From the NCBI GenBank assembly GCA_900315615.1, contig OMZT01000083.1:1-41900 (forward strand): a DNA stretch of 41,900 bases, in the 5' to 3' direction. This DNA is from an uncultured Veillonellaceae bacterium. Lineage in GTDB: Bacteria > Bacillota > Negativicutes > Selenomonadales > Selenomonadaceae. The notes under the pieces are model-generated. The model searched no databases and had not been told where the DNA came from. It saw only the letters and a list, made by a program, of their open reading frames with translations. Within the stretch, counting starts at the first letter, position 1. Each line of letters begins with the position of its first letter. Positions 14,757 to 23,121 of this stretch are shown here, one piece after another. Both the position numbers and the translations under genes were made by a program.

Positions 14757-16619
14757 ATGGTGAAGCTTCCTCCAGATATGCTGCTTAGGGTAACGAAGCC
14801 TGCTCGGTATACTGGCAATGAATGGAACGAAATAAAGAAAGAACATAGCGGAGTGAAATGCTTATTTGCATTGGCTATGCCGGACATATATGAAGTTGGA
14901 ATGTCAAATCTTGGACTGAAGATCCTATATGAGATACTTAACAGAGATAGCGACATCGCGGCTGAACGTGTGTACGCTCCTTGGATAGATATGGAACGTG
15001 AAATGCGTGACCATAATATACCATTATATGCATTGGAATCATTTGAAGAGATTTCGAAATTCGACTTCATAGGCTTTACGCTTCAACACGAGATGAGTTA
15101 TACGAATGTTCTCAACATGCTTGATTTAGCTAATATACCGGTCATGTCGGCAGAGCGTGCTGAGGATGCTCCTTTTGTAGTAGGTGGTGGTCCATGCGTA
15201 TATAATGTAGAGCCGCTGACCGATTTCTTCGACCTATTCCTTGTAGGAGAAGGTGAAGAAGCTATACTAGAGCTTTCTCATGCGTATATAGCCTGGAAAG
15301 AGGAAGGGCGTCCAGGAGGGCGTAGGGGATTCCTGCTGCGTGCCGCATGCATAGATGGATTCTATGTGCCATCATTATATGAGCCGCATTACGACGAGAA
15401 TGGTATATTCACGCATATAGAGCCACTTGTTGAAGAGGCAAAGCCGATTGTCTATAAGCGTATAGTCAAGGAGTTCGATAAGGCAGCCGCAGCGGATCAT
15501 CCTGTTGTGCCTTATATAAATATCGTTCATAATCGTATCATGCTTGAGCTGTTTCGTGGATGCTCCAGAGGATGCCGCTTCTGCCAGGCCGGAATCTGCT
15601 ATAGGCCAGTGAGAGAGCGTAAGGCTGATACGCTTCGTGATGAGGCACGGCATATGATAGATTCGACGGGCTACGATGAAATGTCGCTCACATCATTAAG
15701 CTCAGCAGATTACTCATGCCTGGGAAATCTTGTAGATGATCTCATGTATGATTTTAGACATGAGAAAGTAAGCTTTTCACTTCCTTCGCTAAGGATAGAC
15801 AGCTTTTCCGTAGAGCTTGCACATAAGATGCAGCAGATACGTAAGAGTGGACTTACATTTGCGCCAGAGGCAGGTACGCAAAGGTTGCGCGATGTGATTA
15901 ATAAGGGCGTTACAGAAGAAGATCTCATGACGTCGGTAAAAGCGGCTTTCAGACAGGGATGGAAACAGGTTAAGCTTTATTTCATGATGGGGTTACCGAC
16001 CGAAACAGATGAGGACGTTATCGGTATAGCAAAGCTTGCCGAAAAGGTCCTGGATGCATATCAAGAAATCCATGGCAAGCGCGGAGCGAAGGTTACAGTC
16101 AGCGTTTCATGCTTCGTGCCTAAGCCATATACACCGTTCCAGTGGTTTGGGCAGGTGTCAATGGAGGAATTTGAACGCCGGCAGAGACTTCTTAAGGAAC
16201 ATATAACAGATAGATCCATAAGATTCAATTATCATGACGCAAAGACGAGCACGCTCGAGGGCGTGCTTGCACGCGGAGATCGCAGGCTGAATAAACTTAT
16301 ATATGCGGCATGGAAAAATGGTGCAAAATTCGACAGCTGGACGGATGAATTCAACGAGGATGCTTGGCGTGATGCTTTTGCTAAGACGGGCATAGACCCA
16401 CATGATTATAACCAGCGTGAACGCGGTGATGATGAAGCATTCCCATGGGAGCATACATCGCCAGGAGTATACCGTTCTTTCCTTGAGAAGGAGAGGAATA
16501 AAGCCAGAGAGGCCAGGCTAACACATGATTGCCGTAGATCTACCTGTACAGGCTGCGGTATATGTCCTACGCTGGAGGCACATGTAATCGACTGGAAGGT
16601 GAAAAATGACTGTGAGTGA
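14757..16619 (+). CDS. B12-binding-type radical SAM protein (TIGR03960 family)
   Basis: This 620-residue protein carries the radical SAM cluster motif in RGCSRGCRFCQAG, C-X3-C-X2-C, in the middle. The N-terminal 250 residues have a B12-binding-like Rossmann pattern (PDIYEVGMSNLGLKILYEILN, then VVGGGPCVYNVEPL). FAPEAGTQRLRDVINKG and YFMMGLPTETDEDV are typical of the MiaB/methylthiotransferase-like branch. The C-terminus has a further Cys group (CRRSTCTGCGICPT). The family is widespread next to RNase G but has no proven reaction that I know. The stop region overlaps the next gene by 14 bases; in other species the two are often fused, which suggests a joint role, perhaps in RNA or ribosome modification. 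Confidence 0.93.
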   Translation: MVKLPPDMLLRVTKPARYTGNEWNEIKKEHSGVKCLFALAMPDIYEVGMSNLGLKILYEILNRDSDIAAERVYAPWIDMEREMRDHNIPLYALESFEEISKFDFIGFTLQHEMSYTNVLNMLDLANIPVMSAERAEDAPFVVGGGPCVYNVEPLTDFFDLFLVGEGEEAILELSHAYIAWKEEGRPGGRRGFLLRAACIDGFYVPSLYEPHYDENGIFTHIEPLVEEAKPIVYKRIVKEFDKAAAADHPVVPYINIVHNRIMLELFRGCSRGCRFCQAGICYRPVRERKADTLRDEARHMIDSTGYDEMSLTSLSSADYSCLGNLVDDLMYDFRHEKVSFSLPSLRIDSFSVELAHKMQQIRKSGLTFAPEAGTQRLRDVINKGVTEEDLMTSVKAAFRQGWKQVKLYFMMGLPTETDEDVIGIAKLAEKVLDAYQEIHGKRGAKVTVSVSCFVPKPYTPFQWFGQVSMEEFERRQRLLKEHITDRSIRFNYHDAKTSTLEGVLARGDRRLNKLIYAAWKNGAKFDSWTDEFNEDAWRDAFAKTGIDPHDYNQRERGDDEAFPWEHTSPGVYRSFLEKERNKAREARLTHDCRRSTCTGCGICPTLEAHVIDWKVKNDCE

Positions 16620-17319
16620 TGTTAATATGTCTGCAGAGCATCAGAAATATCGTGCAGAGGTTACTAAGGGTGCAGGTTTGAGATTTATATCACATCTTGA
16701 TTATGCAGCACTTTTTCAGCGTGCCATATGCCGTGCAAAATTACCGGCAGCATATTCCGAGGGATTCAATCCCCATATGAAAATGTCGTTCGCATCGGCG
16801 TTGCCTTTAGGGGTACGCAGTGAATCGGAGTATATGGATTTTGAACTGAAGGAACCGCTACAGGGAATCGAGGTCTACAAAAAGCTTGGGACTCAGCTTC
16901 CACCAGAGGTCAAGATAAAGCGCATCGCCATGATCCATGGTAAGCATAAAGCACTCATGGCAGAGATGGATATGGCTGAGTATGAGGTCATCCTTCCGTA
17001 CTCTGGTACAGCCGATGATGTACATGATGCTATCACTCGTTTTAAGCATGCGGGGGAAGCTCTGTTTCATCGCGTGACGCCAAAGAAGACACGCGATATC
17101 GATGCAAAGAAGTATGTAAGGAGTATAGAGTACCATATAGAAGGTGATCGCCTGCTGCTAAATCTTGCGATAGCGTCGGGAAGTACAGGCAGCATAAAGC
17201 CTGGAGAGGTCTTGAATGTATTGAATGAGCAGTTCAGTTTATACATAGAGCCATATCAGGCTGATATCTGCCGTACAGCTATAAAATCCGGCGGCAGGCC
17301 GTTGATAGAGCTTGTATGA
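16606..17319 (+). CDS. TIGR03936/DUF2344-family protein
   Basis: This 237-residue protein matches the DUF2344 family: GLRFISHLDYAALFQRAICRAKLPAAYSEGFNPHMKMSF near the N-terminus (residues 25-63) and ALPLGVRSESEYMDFEL next. Family members occur beside or fused to the TIGR03960 radical SAM protein. Biochemical function is unknown; a tRNA- or rRNA-linked role has been guessed because of the neighbours. The start ATG 16606 lies inside the upstream gene, with GGAAGGTG eight bases before it, so this site decides the start. An internal ATG at 16627 is less well placed. The RNase G gene begins directly after the stop. Confidence 0.9.
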   Translation: MTVSDVNMSAEHQKYRAEVTKGAGLRFISHLDYAALFQRAICRAKLPAAYSEGFNPHMKMSFASALPLGVRSESEYMDFELKEPLQGIEVYKKLGTQLPPEVKIKRIAMIHGKHKALMAEMDMAEYEVILPYSGTADDVHDAITRFKHAGEALFHRVTPKKTRDIDAKKYVRSIEYHIEGDRLLLNLAIASGSTGSIKPGEVLNVLNEQFSLYIEPYQADICRTAIKSGGRPLIELV

Positions 17320-17340
17320 ATGTTGCATGGTGGTGATAGG

Positions 17341-18759
17341 ATGCAGACCATATTGGTAGATTCAATACCAGAGGAAACACGCATAGCCGTAATTGAAGAT
17401 GAGCATGTGACGGATTTTTTCGTCGAGCGCCCCATGCATTCACATCTGGTAGGCAATATATATCTTGGACGTGTGCAGAATGTGCTGCCAGGCATGCAGG
17501 CGGCATTTGTAGATATCGGATGGAAGAAGAATGCATTCGTATATATAGGCGCAGATAAAGGTGGAGTGAATCCGTCAATACATAAAGGACAGCAAGTATT
17601 GATACAAGTTTCCAAGGAAGCCACGGACATGAAGGGGCCTAGGGCTACTTTTCACCTAACTATACCTGGACACATGATGGTATTGATGCCACAGTCAGCA
17701 TATATTGGAATGTCCCATCGTATCGATGATGAGGATGAGCGTTCCCGCCTTCATGATATCGCAGAAAAGCTATGCCCTGACGGTATGGGTTTGATAGTAC
17801 GCACGGCAGCCGAGGGTCAGTCAGAAGAAGCTATTAGTGATGACATAAATTATATTGTCCATATTTGGAATGGTATAAAAAAACGTGCTGCAATAGAGAA
17901 AGCACCAGCAATGCTCTATCGTAATGTTGACCTGGCAATACGTATCGTAAGAGATGTTTTTACACGTAATACGGATGAATTAATCGTCAATGATACCGAG
18001 ATCGCGAGACGTTCAAAAGATCTCATATCGAGTTTTGCACCACCCTTAGCAGAACGTGTGAGCTATTATGATGGCGCTGATCTTTTTCATGAATATGGGG
18101 CGGATGAGATATCAGAGCACATAGCCGATAGGATCATCACTCTGCCATCAGGGAGTTTCCTCGTAATAGACAGGACAGAAGCATTGACTGTTATCGATAT
18201 AAATTCGGGAAAATATGTTGGAAGCACGAATCTGGCGGATACTGCCTTTCAGGTGAATATAGAATGCGCAGACGAAGTCATGCGGCAAATCCGGCTGCGT
18301 GATATCGGTGGTATAATAATTGTCGATTTTATTGATATGGCAAAGCCTTCGCAAAGACTGGAACTGCTTGATAGGCTACGTGAAATAGCCAGGCATGATC
18401 GCACGCGCACAAATGTCGTAGACATAACGGCACTTGGTCTTGTGGAGATTACACGCAGGAAAACGCGTGAAAGCACGGATAGCATGTTATATACGGATTG
18501 TCCATTCTGCCATGGGCGCGGCAGAACGGAGTCTCCAGAGACAACGGCGGTTAAACTGCTTCGGCGTTTGAGAAGCCTTGAGGCCGAAGCACATGCCCCC
18601 ATGGGATATCTCGTGAAGGTCAGTACTGAGGTTTATAATGAACTTATAGATAGTTCGTTCTTCAAAAGTTTCAAAAATGAATTTACGGCGCAGATAGAGG
18701 TCGCTCCAGATGAAAGCATGGCATCGGAACGATATGTCATAATACAAAAGAATGGGTAA
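17341..18759 (+). CDS. rng: Ribonuclease G (RNase E/G family)
   Basis: This 472-residue endoribonuclease cuts single-stranded A/U-rich RNA and helps mature rRNA and decay mRNA. An S1-like domain spans about residues 32-120 (LVGNIYLGRVQNVLPGMQAAFVDIG). The catalytic core has two metal-binding Asp motifs, LTVIDINSGKYVG and GGIIIVDFIDM. The zinc-link Cys pair sits in DCPFCHGRGR. Length fits RNase G rather than full RNase E, since the scaffold tail is missing. ATG 17341 is chosen because GGTGGTG lies five bases upstream; ATG 17320 in frame adds seven residues. No terminator follows, so transcripts may run into the rpsB leader. Confidence 0.95.
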   Translation: MQTILVDSIPEETRIAVIEDEHVTDFFVERPMHSHLVGNIYLGRVQNVLPGMQAAFVDIGWKKNAFVYIGADKGGVNPSIHKGQQVLIQVSKEATDMKGPRATFHLTIPGHMMVLMPQSAYIGMSHRIDDEDERSRLHDIAEKLCPDGMGLIVRTAAEGQSEEAISDDINYIVHIWNGIKKRAAIEKAPAMLYRNVDLAIRIVRDVFTRNTDELIVNDTEIARRSKDLISSFAPPLAERVSYYDGADLFHEYGADEISEHIADRIITLPSGSFLVIDRTEALTVIDINSGKYVGSTNLADTAFQVNIECADEVMRQIRLRDIGGIIIVDFIDMAKPSQRLELLDRLREIARHDRTRTNVVDITALGLVEITRRKTRESTDSMLYTDCPFCHGRGRTESPETTAVKLLRRLRSLEAEAHAPMGYLVKVSTEVYNELIDSSFFKSFKNEFTAQIEVAPDESMASERYVIIQKNG

Positions 18760-18779
18760 TGTATTTTAATAAAAAATAT

Positions 18780-18808
18780 TTGCCAATATAGCTGTCGTAT
18801 GGTATACT
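18780..18808 (+). promoter_or_regulatory. Sigma-A promoter of rpsB
   Basis: TTGCCA (18780-18785), a 17-base spacer and TATACT (18803-18808) form a strong promoter. It begins 20 bases after the rng stop and would start transcription near 18815, giving a leader of about 125 bases. Confidence 0.85.
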
Positions 18809-18814
18809 CATAAA

Positions 18815-18939
18815 CGGCGTCCGGGGAAGCGCATATTTCTTCCCCAATTATCAGACACGCATATAGATTGCCAGCCTGTGTCCTTAGAGGATGGTCTGGC
18901 AGATGAAGTATGCGGATGCATAACAGGAGGTGCATTTTC
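18815..18939 (+). promoter_or_regulatory. Structured 5' leader of rpsB, candidate S2 autoregulatory element
   Basis: Two hairpins are seen. The first pairs GGGGAAG (18823-18829) with CTTCCCC (18839-18845). The second pairs GCCAGCC (18870-18876) with GGTCTGGC (18893-18900, one bulged T) and encloses an inner stem TCCT/AGGA (18881-18884 with 18888-18891). Neither has a U-tract. The GGAGG ribosome site is at 18926-18930. Autogenous control of rpsB by S2 is known in other bacteria; its occurrence here is inferred. Confidence 0.6.
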
Positions 18940-19656
18940 ATGGCAGTTATTTCCATGAAGCAGTTGTTGGAGTCAGGTGTACATTTTGGTCACCAGACGA
19001 GAAGATGGAATCCGAAGATGGCAAAGTACATCTTCACAGAGCGTAACGGCATTTATATCATCGATTTGCAGAAGACCGTTCATATGGTTGACGATGCTTA
19101 TAATTTCCTTCGTAAGGTTGCACAGGATGGCGGCTCTGTTCTCTTTGTAGGTACAAAGAAGCAGGCTCAGGATGCAGTAAAGGAAGAGTCGTTGAAGGCT
19201 GGTCAGTTCTATGTAAACGAGCGCTGGCTCGGCGGAATGCTGACGAATTTCCAGACGATCCAGAAGCGTATCAAGCGCCTTAAAGAGCTTGAGGCTATGG
19301 AGGAAGATGGAACGTTTGAGGTTCTGACCAAGAAGGAAGTCCAGAAGCTGCGTCATGAGATGGAAAAGCTCGAGAAGTTCCTCGGCGGTATCAAGGAAAT
19401 GAAGAAGCTTCCAAGTGCTCTGTTCATTGTTGATCCTCGCAAGGAGCGCATTGCCGTTGCAGAGGCACGCAAGCTTAATATCCCTATCGTTGCAATCGTA
19501 GACACAAACTGCGATCCAGATGAGATCGACTATGTCATCCCAGGCAACGATGACGCTATCCGCGCAGTACGCTTGCTGACGGGCTGCATGGCAGATGCTG
19601 TCCTCGAAGGGCGTCAGGGTGATGGAGAAGAAGCTCCAGCTGAAGAGGAAGCTTGA
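18940..19656 (+). CDS. rpsB: 30S ribosomal protein S2
   Basis: This 238-residue small-subunit protein binds late to the 30S head-body junction and is needed for mRNA docking together with S1-type interactions. Signatures are [22 protein letters not shown] at the N-terminus (residues 6-27), [29 protein letters not shown] and the late [27 protein letters not shown]. The acidic Glu/Ala tail is normal. ATG 18940 has GGAGG nine bases upstream; an earlier in-frame ATG would add ten unrelated residues. Ile codons are ATC or ATT only, with no ATA, in contrast to the neighbouring genes, as expected for a very highly expressed gene. A terminator separates it from tsf. Confidence 0.98.
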   Translation: MAVISMKQLLESGVHFGHQTRRWNPKMAKYIFTERNGIYIIDLQKTVHMVDDAYNFLRKVAQDGGSVLFVGTKKQAQDAVKEESLKAGQFYVNERWLGGMLTNFQTIQKRIKRLKELEAMEEDGTFEVLTKKEVQKLRHEMEKLEKFLGGIKEMKKLPSALFIVDPRKERIAVAEARKLNIPIVAIVDTNCDPDEIDYVIPGNDDAIRAVRLLTGCMADAVLEGRQGDGEEAPAEEEA

Positions 19657-19682
19657 GTAGGCTGGTCATAAGATGAAATAAA

Positions 19683-19713
19683 GGGGTAAGGGGCTATCCC
19701 TTACCTCTTTTTT
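19683..19713 (+). terminator. Terminator/attenuator between rpsB and tsf
   Basis: GGTAAGGG (19685-19692) pairs with CCCTTACC (19698-19705) around a five-base loop, with extra outer pairs, followed by six T. No clear promoter is seen between it and tsf, so it likely acts as a partial terminator that sets the S2:EF-Ts ratio. Confidence 0.9.
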
Positions 19714-19760
19714 AAAACGTACTGGTTGTTGTATCAGTTATTTTAGGGGAGGAAAATTAT

Positions 19761-20633
19761 ATGGCAAAAATTACTGCTGCTATGGTCAAGGAGCTCCGTG
19801 AAAAGACGGGAGCAGGCATGATGGACTGCAAGAAGGCACTCACGGCTACTGATGGTGATCAGGAAAAGGCAGTAGACTTCCTTCGCGAGAAGGGAATCGC
19901 TAAGGCTGAGAAAAAGGCAGGCCGTATAGCAGCTGAGGGCGTTGTGGCTGTATATAGAAGCGATGATGGAAAGGTCGTTTCGATGGTTGAAGTAAACTGC
20001 GAGACCGACTTCGTTTCCGCTACGGATAATTTCCATGCTGTTGCAGACAAGATTGCAAAGCAGATTGCAGATGTTGATCCTAAGGATCTTGATGACCTCA
20101 ACGACAGCGAGCTCGATGGCAAGAAAGTATCTGACCTTGTGACAGAGACGATCGCAAGCATCGGCGAAAAGGTAGCAATTCGCCGTTTCGCTCGTTATGC
20201 TGTAGAAGATGGCCAGATTGCAAGCTACATCCACATGGGTGGTGCAATCGGCGTGCTTGTTGACCTCGATGGTGGCGATGCACAGCTCGGTAAGGATATT
20301 GCAATGCAGGTTGCTGCGTCCAATCCAGATAGCATTGATAGCACTGGCGTCAGCCAGGAGGCAATCGAACGCGAGAAGGAAGTTGCGCGTGCAAAGGCAA
20401 TAGAGGAAGGTAAGCCGGAGAAGATTCTCGACAGGATTGTTGAAGGCCGTATCAAGAAGTACTACAAGGAAGTCTGCCTCGTTGAGCAGCCTTTCGTCAA
20501 GGACGACAAGAAGAGTGTCCAGGATGTACTCGGAAATGTCAAGGTTCGCAGGTTCGCTCGTTTCCAGCTTGGCGAAGGCATCGAGAAGAAGCAGGAAGAC
20601 TTCGCAGCCGAGGTTGCAGCACAGATTAAATAA
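19761..20633 (+). CDS. tsf: Elongation factor Ts
   Basis: This 290-residue factor exchanges GDP for GTP on EF-Tu. The N-terminal UBA-like domain begins ITAAMVKELREKTGAGMMDCKKAL (residues 4-27), followed by the core with VEVNCETDFVSATDNF (74-89), whose TDFV motif contacts EF-Tu, and a second core half with VEQPFVKDDKKSVQDVL near the end. Length is standard. ATG 19761 has AGGGGAGGAAAAT just upstream. Codon use is almost as biased as in rpsB, with only two ATA codons by eye. It is followed closely by pyrH. Confidence 0.98.
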   Translation: MAKITAAMVKELREKTGAGMMDCKKALTATDGDQEKAVDFLREKGIAKAEKKAGRIAAEGVVAVYRSDDGKVVSMVEVNCETDFVSATDNFHAVADKIAKQIADVDPKDLDDLNDSELDGKKVSDLVTETIASIGEKVAIRRFARYAVEDGQIASYIHMGGAIGVLVDLDGGDAQLGKDIAMQVAASNPDSIDSTGVSQEAIEREKEVARAKAIEEGKPEKILDRIVEGRIKKYYKEVCLVEQPFVKDDKKSVQDVLGNVKVRRFARFQLGEGIEKKQEDFAAEVAAQIK

Positions 20634-20666
20634 TTTGCATTCGGCGTGGTTTGGAGGTCTTTGATC

Positions 20667-21392
20667 GTGGAAACAGTGAAATACAGGCGCATTGTACTAA
20701 AGCTTAGTGGAGAGTCCCTCGCAGGGGGCCAGGGCTTCGGTATCAATCCTGAGGTTGTCAATGATGTTGCAGAGCAGATCAAGAAGGTCCGCGAGCGTGG
20801 CATAGATGTAGCAATCGTCGTTGGCGGTGGCAACATCTGGCGTGGGCTCGCTGGCAGCGCAAAGGGAATGGAGCGCTCTACTGCTGACTATATGGGCATG
20901 CTTGCAACAGTCATGAATGCACTTGCTTTACAGGATGCATTAGAAAAGATAGATGTAGACACACGGGTGCAGAGTGCCATATCCATGCGTCAGGTCGCAG
21001 AGCCGTATATTCGCCGTAAGGCGATACGCCATATGGAGAAAGGCAGAGTAGTGATATTTGCAGCGGGCACGGGCAATCCGTATTTTTCTACGGATACTAC
21101 GGCCGCATTGCGTGCCGCTGAGATTGAGGCAGATGTCATACTCATGGCTAAGAAGGGGACGGATGGCATATACGATTCGGATCCAAATAAGAATAGTGAT
21201 GCACATAAGTTCGATAAGCTCGCTTACAAAGAAATCCTAAACCGTGGCTTGCAGGTCATGGACTCCACGGCAACGAGTTTGTGCATGGATAACAAGATAC
21301 CACTTGTTGTTTTTAATATCGATGATCATGAGAATATACTGCGTGCCGCTCTTGGTGAAGAGATTGGTACGACGGTAAACGCCGATAATTGA
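20667..21392 (+). CDS. pyrH: UMP kinase
   Basis: This 241-residue amino acid kinase-fold enzyme phosphorylates UMP to UDP in pyrimidine nucleotide synthesis. Features are [21 protein letters not shown] at the start, [10 protein letters not shown] (nucleotide-binding Gly loop), the [21 protein letters not shown] helix, [17 protein letters not shown] and the UMP-contacting end. The start is GTG 20667, nine bases after GGAGG (20653-20657); upstream in-frame starts are too close to that site. In many Firmicutes frr follows pyrH; here a terminator and mscL follow instead. Confidence 0.96.
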   Translation: METVKYRRIVLKLSGESLAGGQGFGINPEVVNDVAEQIKKVRERGIDVAIVVGGGNIWRGLAGSAKGMERSTADYMGMLATVMNALALQDALEKIDVDTRVQSAISMRQVAEPYIRRKAIRHMEKGRVVIFAAGTGNPYFSTDTTAALRAAEIEADVILMAKKGTDGIYDSDPNKNSDAHKFDKLAYKEILNRGLQVMDSTATSLCMDNKIPLVVFNIDDHENILRAALGEEIGTTVNADN

Positions 21393-21400
21393 TTATATGA

Positions 21401-21429
21401 CCCGTCCTGCTTTTGCAGGGCGGGTTTTT
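21401..21429 (+). terminator. Rho-independent terminator after pyrH
   Basis: CCCGTCCTGC (21401-21410) pairs with GCAGGGCGGG (21415-21424), one G-U pair, around a four-base loop, followed by TTTTT (21425-21429). The mscL start lies only about eight bases beyond. Confidence 0.93.
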
Positions 21430-21436
21430 GCGAAGG

Positions 21437-21892
21437 ATGTGGAACGTAGTGCGTGGTATATTAGAAGAGTTCAAGACGTTCGTGATGCGTGGAAACGTGT
21501 TGGACATGGCAGTCGGTATAATTATTGGAGCTGCATTTGGCAAAATCGTAACATCATTTGTTAATGATGTGCTTATGCCACCTATTGGAATGCTGCTTGG
21601 AAGGGTTGACTTCTCAGACCTGTTCATTAACCTGTCATCGCAGCCTGTAGCATCTCTTGCTGAGGCAAAGGCGCAGGGGATACCAGTTATAGCCTATGGT
21701 GCCTTCCTTAATAATATCATCGATTTCCTGATTGTTGCGGCGGCGGTGTTTATACTTGTCCGCAAGGTCAATCGTCTTGTGCCGAAAAAGAAAGAGAAGG
21801 CACCGCACCTTTGCCCGTTCTGCAAGGAGGAAATTCCAGATGGAGCGACAAGATGTCCACATTGCACATCAGAGCTTCCTGCTGACAGCTGA
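21437..21892 (+). CDS. mscL: Large-conductance mechanosensitive channel MscL with C-terminal zinc ribbon
   Basis: About 151 residues. MscL opens under membrane tension to release solutes during osmotic downshock. The [40 protein letters not shown] region is the amphipathic N-terminal helix and pore-lining TM1; TM2 is [28 protein letters not shown]. The C-terminus carries a CPFC...CPHC zinc ribbon, a known variant in Firmicutes. The start is uncertain: ATG 21437 stands eight bases after a terminator and lacks a proper ribosome site; GTG 21449 is four codons downstream, with GAAGGATGTGG nearby, and gives a more usual N-terminus. A terminator follows. Confidence 0.93.
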   Translation: MWNVVRGILEEFKTFVMRGNVLDMAVGIIIGAAFGKIVTSFVNDVLMPPIGMLLGRVDFSDLFINLSSQPVASLAEAKAQGIPVIAYGAFLNNIIDFLIVAAAVFILVRKVNRLVPKKKEKAPHLCPFCKEEIPDGATRCPHCTSELPADS

Positions 21893-21926
21893 TGCCTATC
21901 ATGATATGATATAGTTATAATTTCCT

Positions 21927-21956
21927 AAGAAACGCTGATATTTCAGCGTTTCTTTT
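21927..21956 (+). terminator. Rho-independent terminator after mscL
   Basis: Twelve-base perfect arms AAGAAACGCTGA (21927-21938) and TCAGCGTTTCTT (21943-21954) flank a four-base loop and end in a short T run. The dprA -35 element begins at its last bases. Confidence 0.9.
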
Positions 21957-21983
21957 GTCATAAAGAGTGAAATATGTTACAAT
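21955..21983 (+). promoter_or_regulatory. Sigma-A promoter of the dprA-topA-trmFO-hslVU unit
   Basis: TTGTCA (21955-21960), a 17-base spacer and TACAAT (21978-21983) fit sigma-A well. The dprA start is 41 bases downstream. The next obvious promoter lies after hslU, so this probably drives five genes. Confidence 0.8.
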
Positions 21984-22023
21984 GTATTTTGTATTTTGAA
22001 AAGTTTGTTTAGAGGAAATACAA

Positions 22024-23121
22024 ATGGACGATGAAAGATATTATCTGGCAGCTTTGTACATGGCCAATGGCGTCGGAAAAATCCAGATGTCCAAGATCCT
22101 GAATAAGTATGGGTCTGCAAAAAGTGCATGGGAGAATGGGTCTGTGCGCGCGGCAGACGGTATATCTGCTGCTGCTGCATCTTCAGTTGAGAATCTTTAC
22201 TCTGAAGAACCGGAGCTTCCCGAACGGATATATGAGTCATGCCGTGTGGAAAATATAAGATTGATAACACAGGACGAATCGGTGTATCCAGATATTCTCC
22301 GCAATATAAGCGACGCGCCCGACTTGATCTATGTACGTGGCAATATACCAGATGATTGTATATGTATAGCGATGGTGGGCTCGCGTAAGGCTACTCCGTA
22401 TGGTAAAAGTGTGGCGGAAGAGCTCTCATCAGAGCTCTCTGCAAATGGGATTACCGTTGTAAGCGGGGCAGCATACGGAATCGATACCGCTTCACATAGA
22501 GGCGCACTGAAGTATGGGAAAACGATAGCCGTTTTAGGGTGCGGCGTTGATGTTGCATATCCGAGACAGAATAAACGAATGCTTGATGAGATAGCATCGA
22601 ATGGTGCAGTCATATCTGAATATGCACCTGGAGTCCAGCCAAAGCCAGCGTTTTTCCCGCGCAGGAACCGTATCATAAGTGGACTATCACGTGGAACCGT
22701 TGTCGTCGAGGCGGCAGAGAGAAGTGGATCCCTTATAACGGCTGAGATGGCGTTATCTGAAGGACGAGATGTATTCGCTGTACCAGGGAGTGTATTCTCA
22801 CCTATGAGCAAGGGGTGCCATAGACTGATACAGCAGGGTGCGAAGCTTGTAACGAGAGCCGAAGATATATTGTCAGAGTATGATTTTTGCCAAAAAGCAA
22901 CGACATCATCCGGAAATGTTGCCGTACTAGACAAAGATGAACAGGCGGTGTATGATATACTTTCATGGGACGTTCCTGTCACCATGGATGAGATTATCAT
23001 ACGGCTTCACGGGAATGTATCGAATGTTTCGTTCCTTCTCGTAAGGATGCAGATTGAAGGACTTATAAAGGAAGACAGCACGCATGGTTTTCTGCGTGCA
23101 TCGAAGGAAGGCGTTTTGTAA
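22024..23121 (+). CDS. dprA: DNA-processing protein DprA/Smf
   Basis: This 365-residue protein loads RecA onto incoming single-stranded DNA during natural transformation. A helical N-terminal domain (1-80, with a helix-hairpin-helix-like VGKIQMSKILNKYG) is followed by the Rossmann-like DprA domain (about 95-290): MVGSRKATPYG, VSGAAYGIDTASHRGAL, FFPRRNRIISGLSRGTVVVEAAERSGSL and GRDVFAVPGS. A winged-helix C-terminus (about 300-360) completes the three-part form. ATG 22024 follows TAGAGGAAA. The stop abuts the GTG start of topA. DprA alone does not prove competence, since the gene is widespread. Confidence 0.96.
   Translation: MDDERYYLAALYMANGVGKIQMSKILNKYGSAKSAWENGSVRAADGISAAAASSVENLYSEEPELPERIYESCRVENIRLITQDESVYPDILRNISDAPDLIYVRGNIPDDCICIAMVGSRKATPYGKSVAEELSSELSANGITVVSGAAYGIDTASHRGALKYGKTIAVLGCGVDVAYPRQNKRMLDEIASNGAVISEYAPGVQPKPAFFPRRNRIISGLSRGTVVVEAAERSGSLITAEMALSEGRDVFAVPGSVFSPMSKGCHRLIQQGAKLVTRAEDILSEYDFCQKATTSSGNVAVLDKDEQAVYDILSWDVPVTMDEIIIRLHGNVSNVSFLLVRMQIEGLIKEDSTHGFLRASKEGVL

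Noticed and set aside
19714-19745. Promoter for tsf
   Set aside because: TTGTTG and TTGTAT-like hexamers are present but no -35/-10 pair with acceptable spacing.
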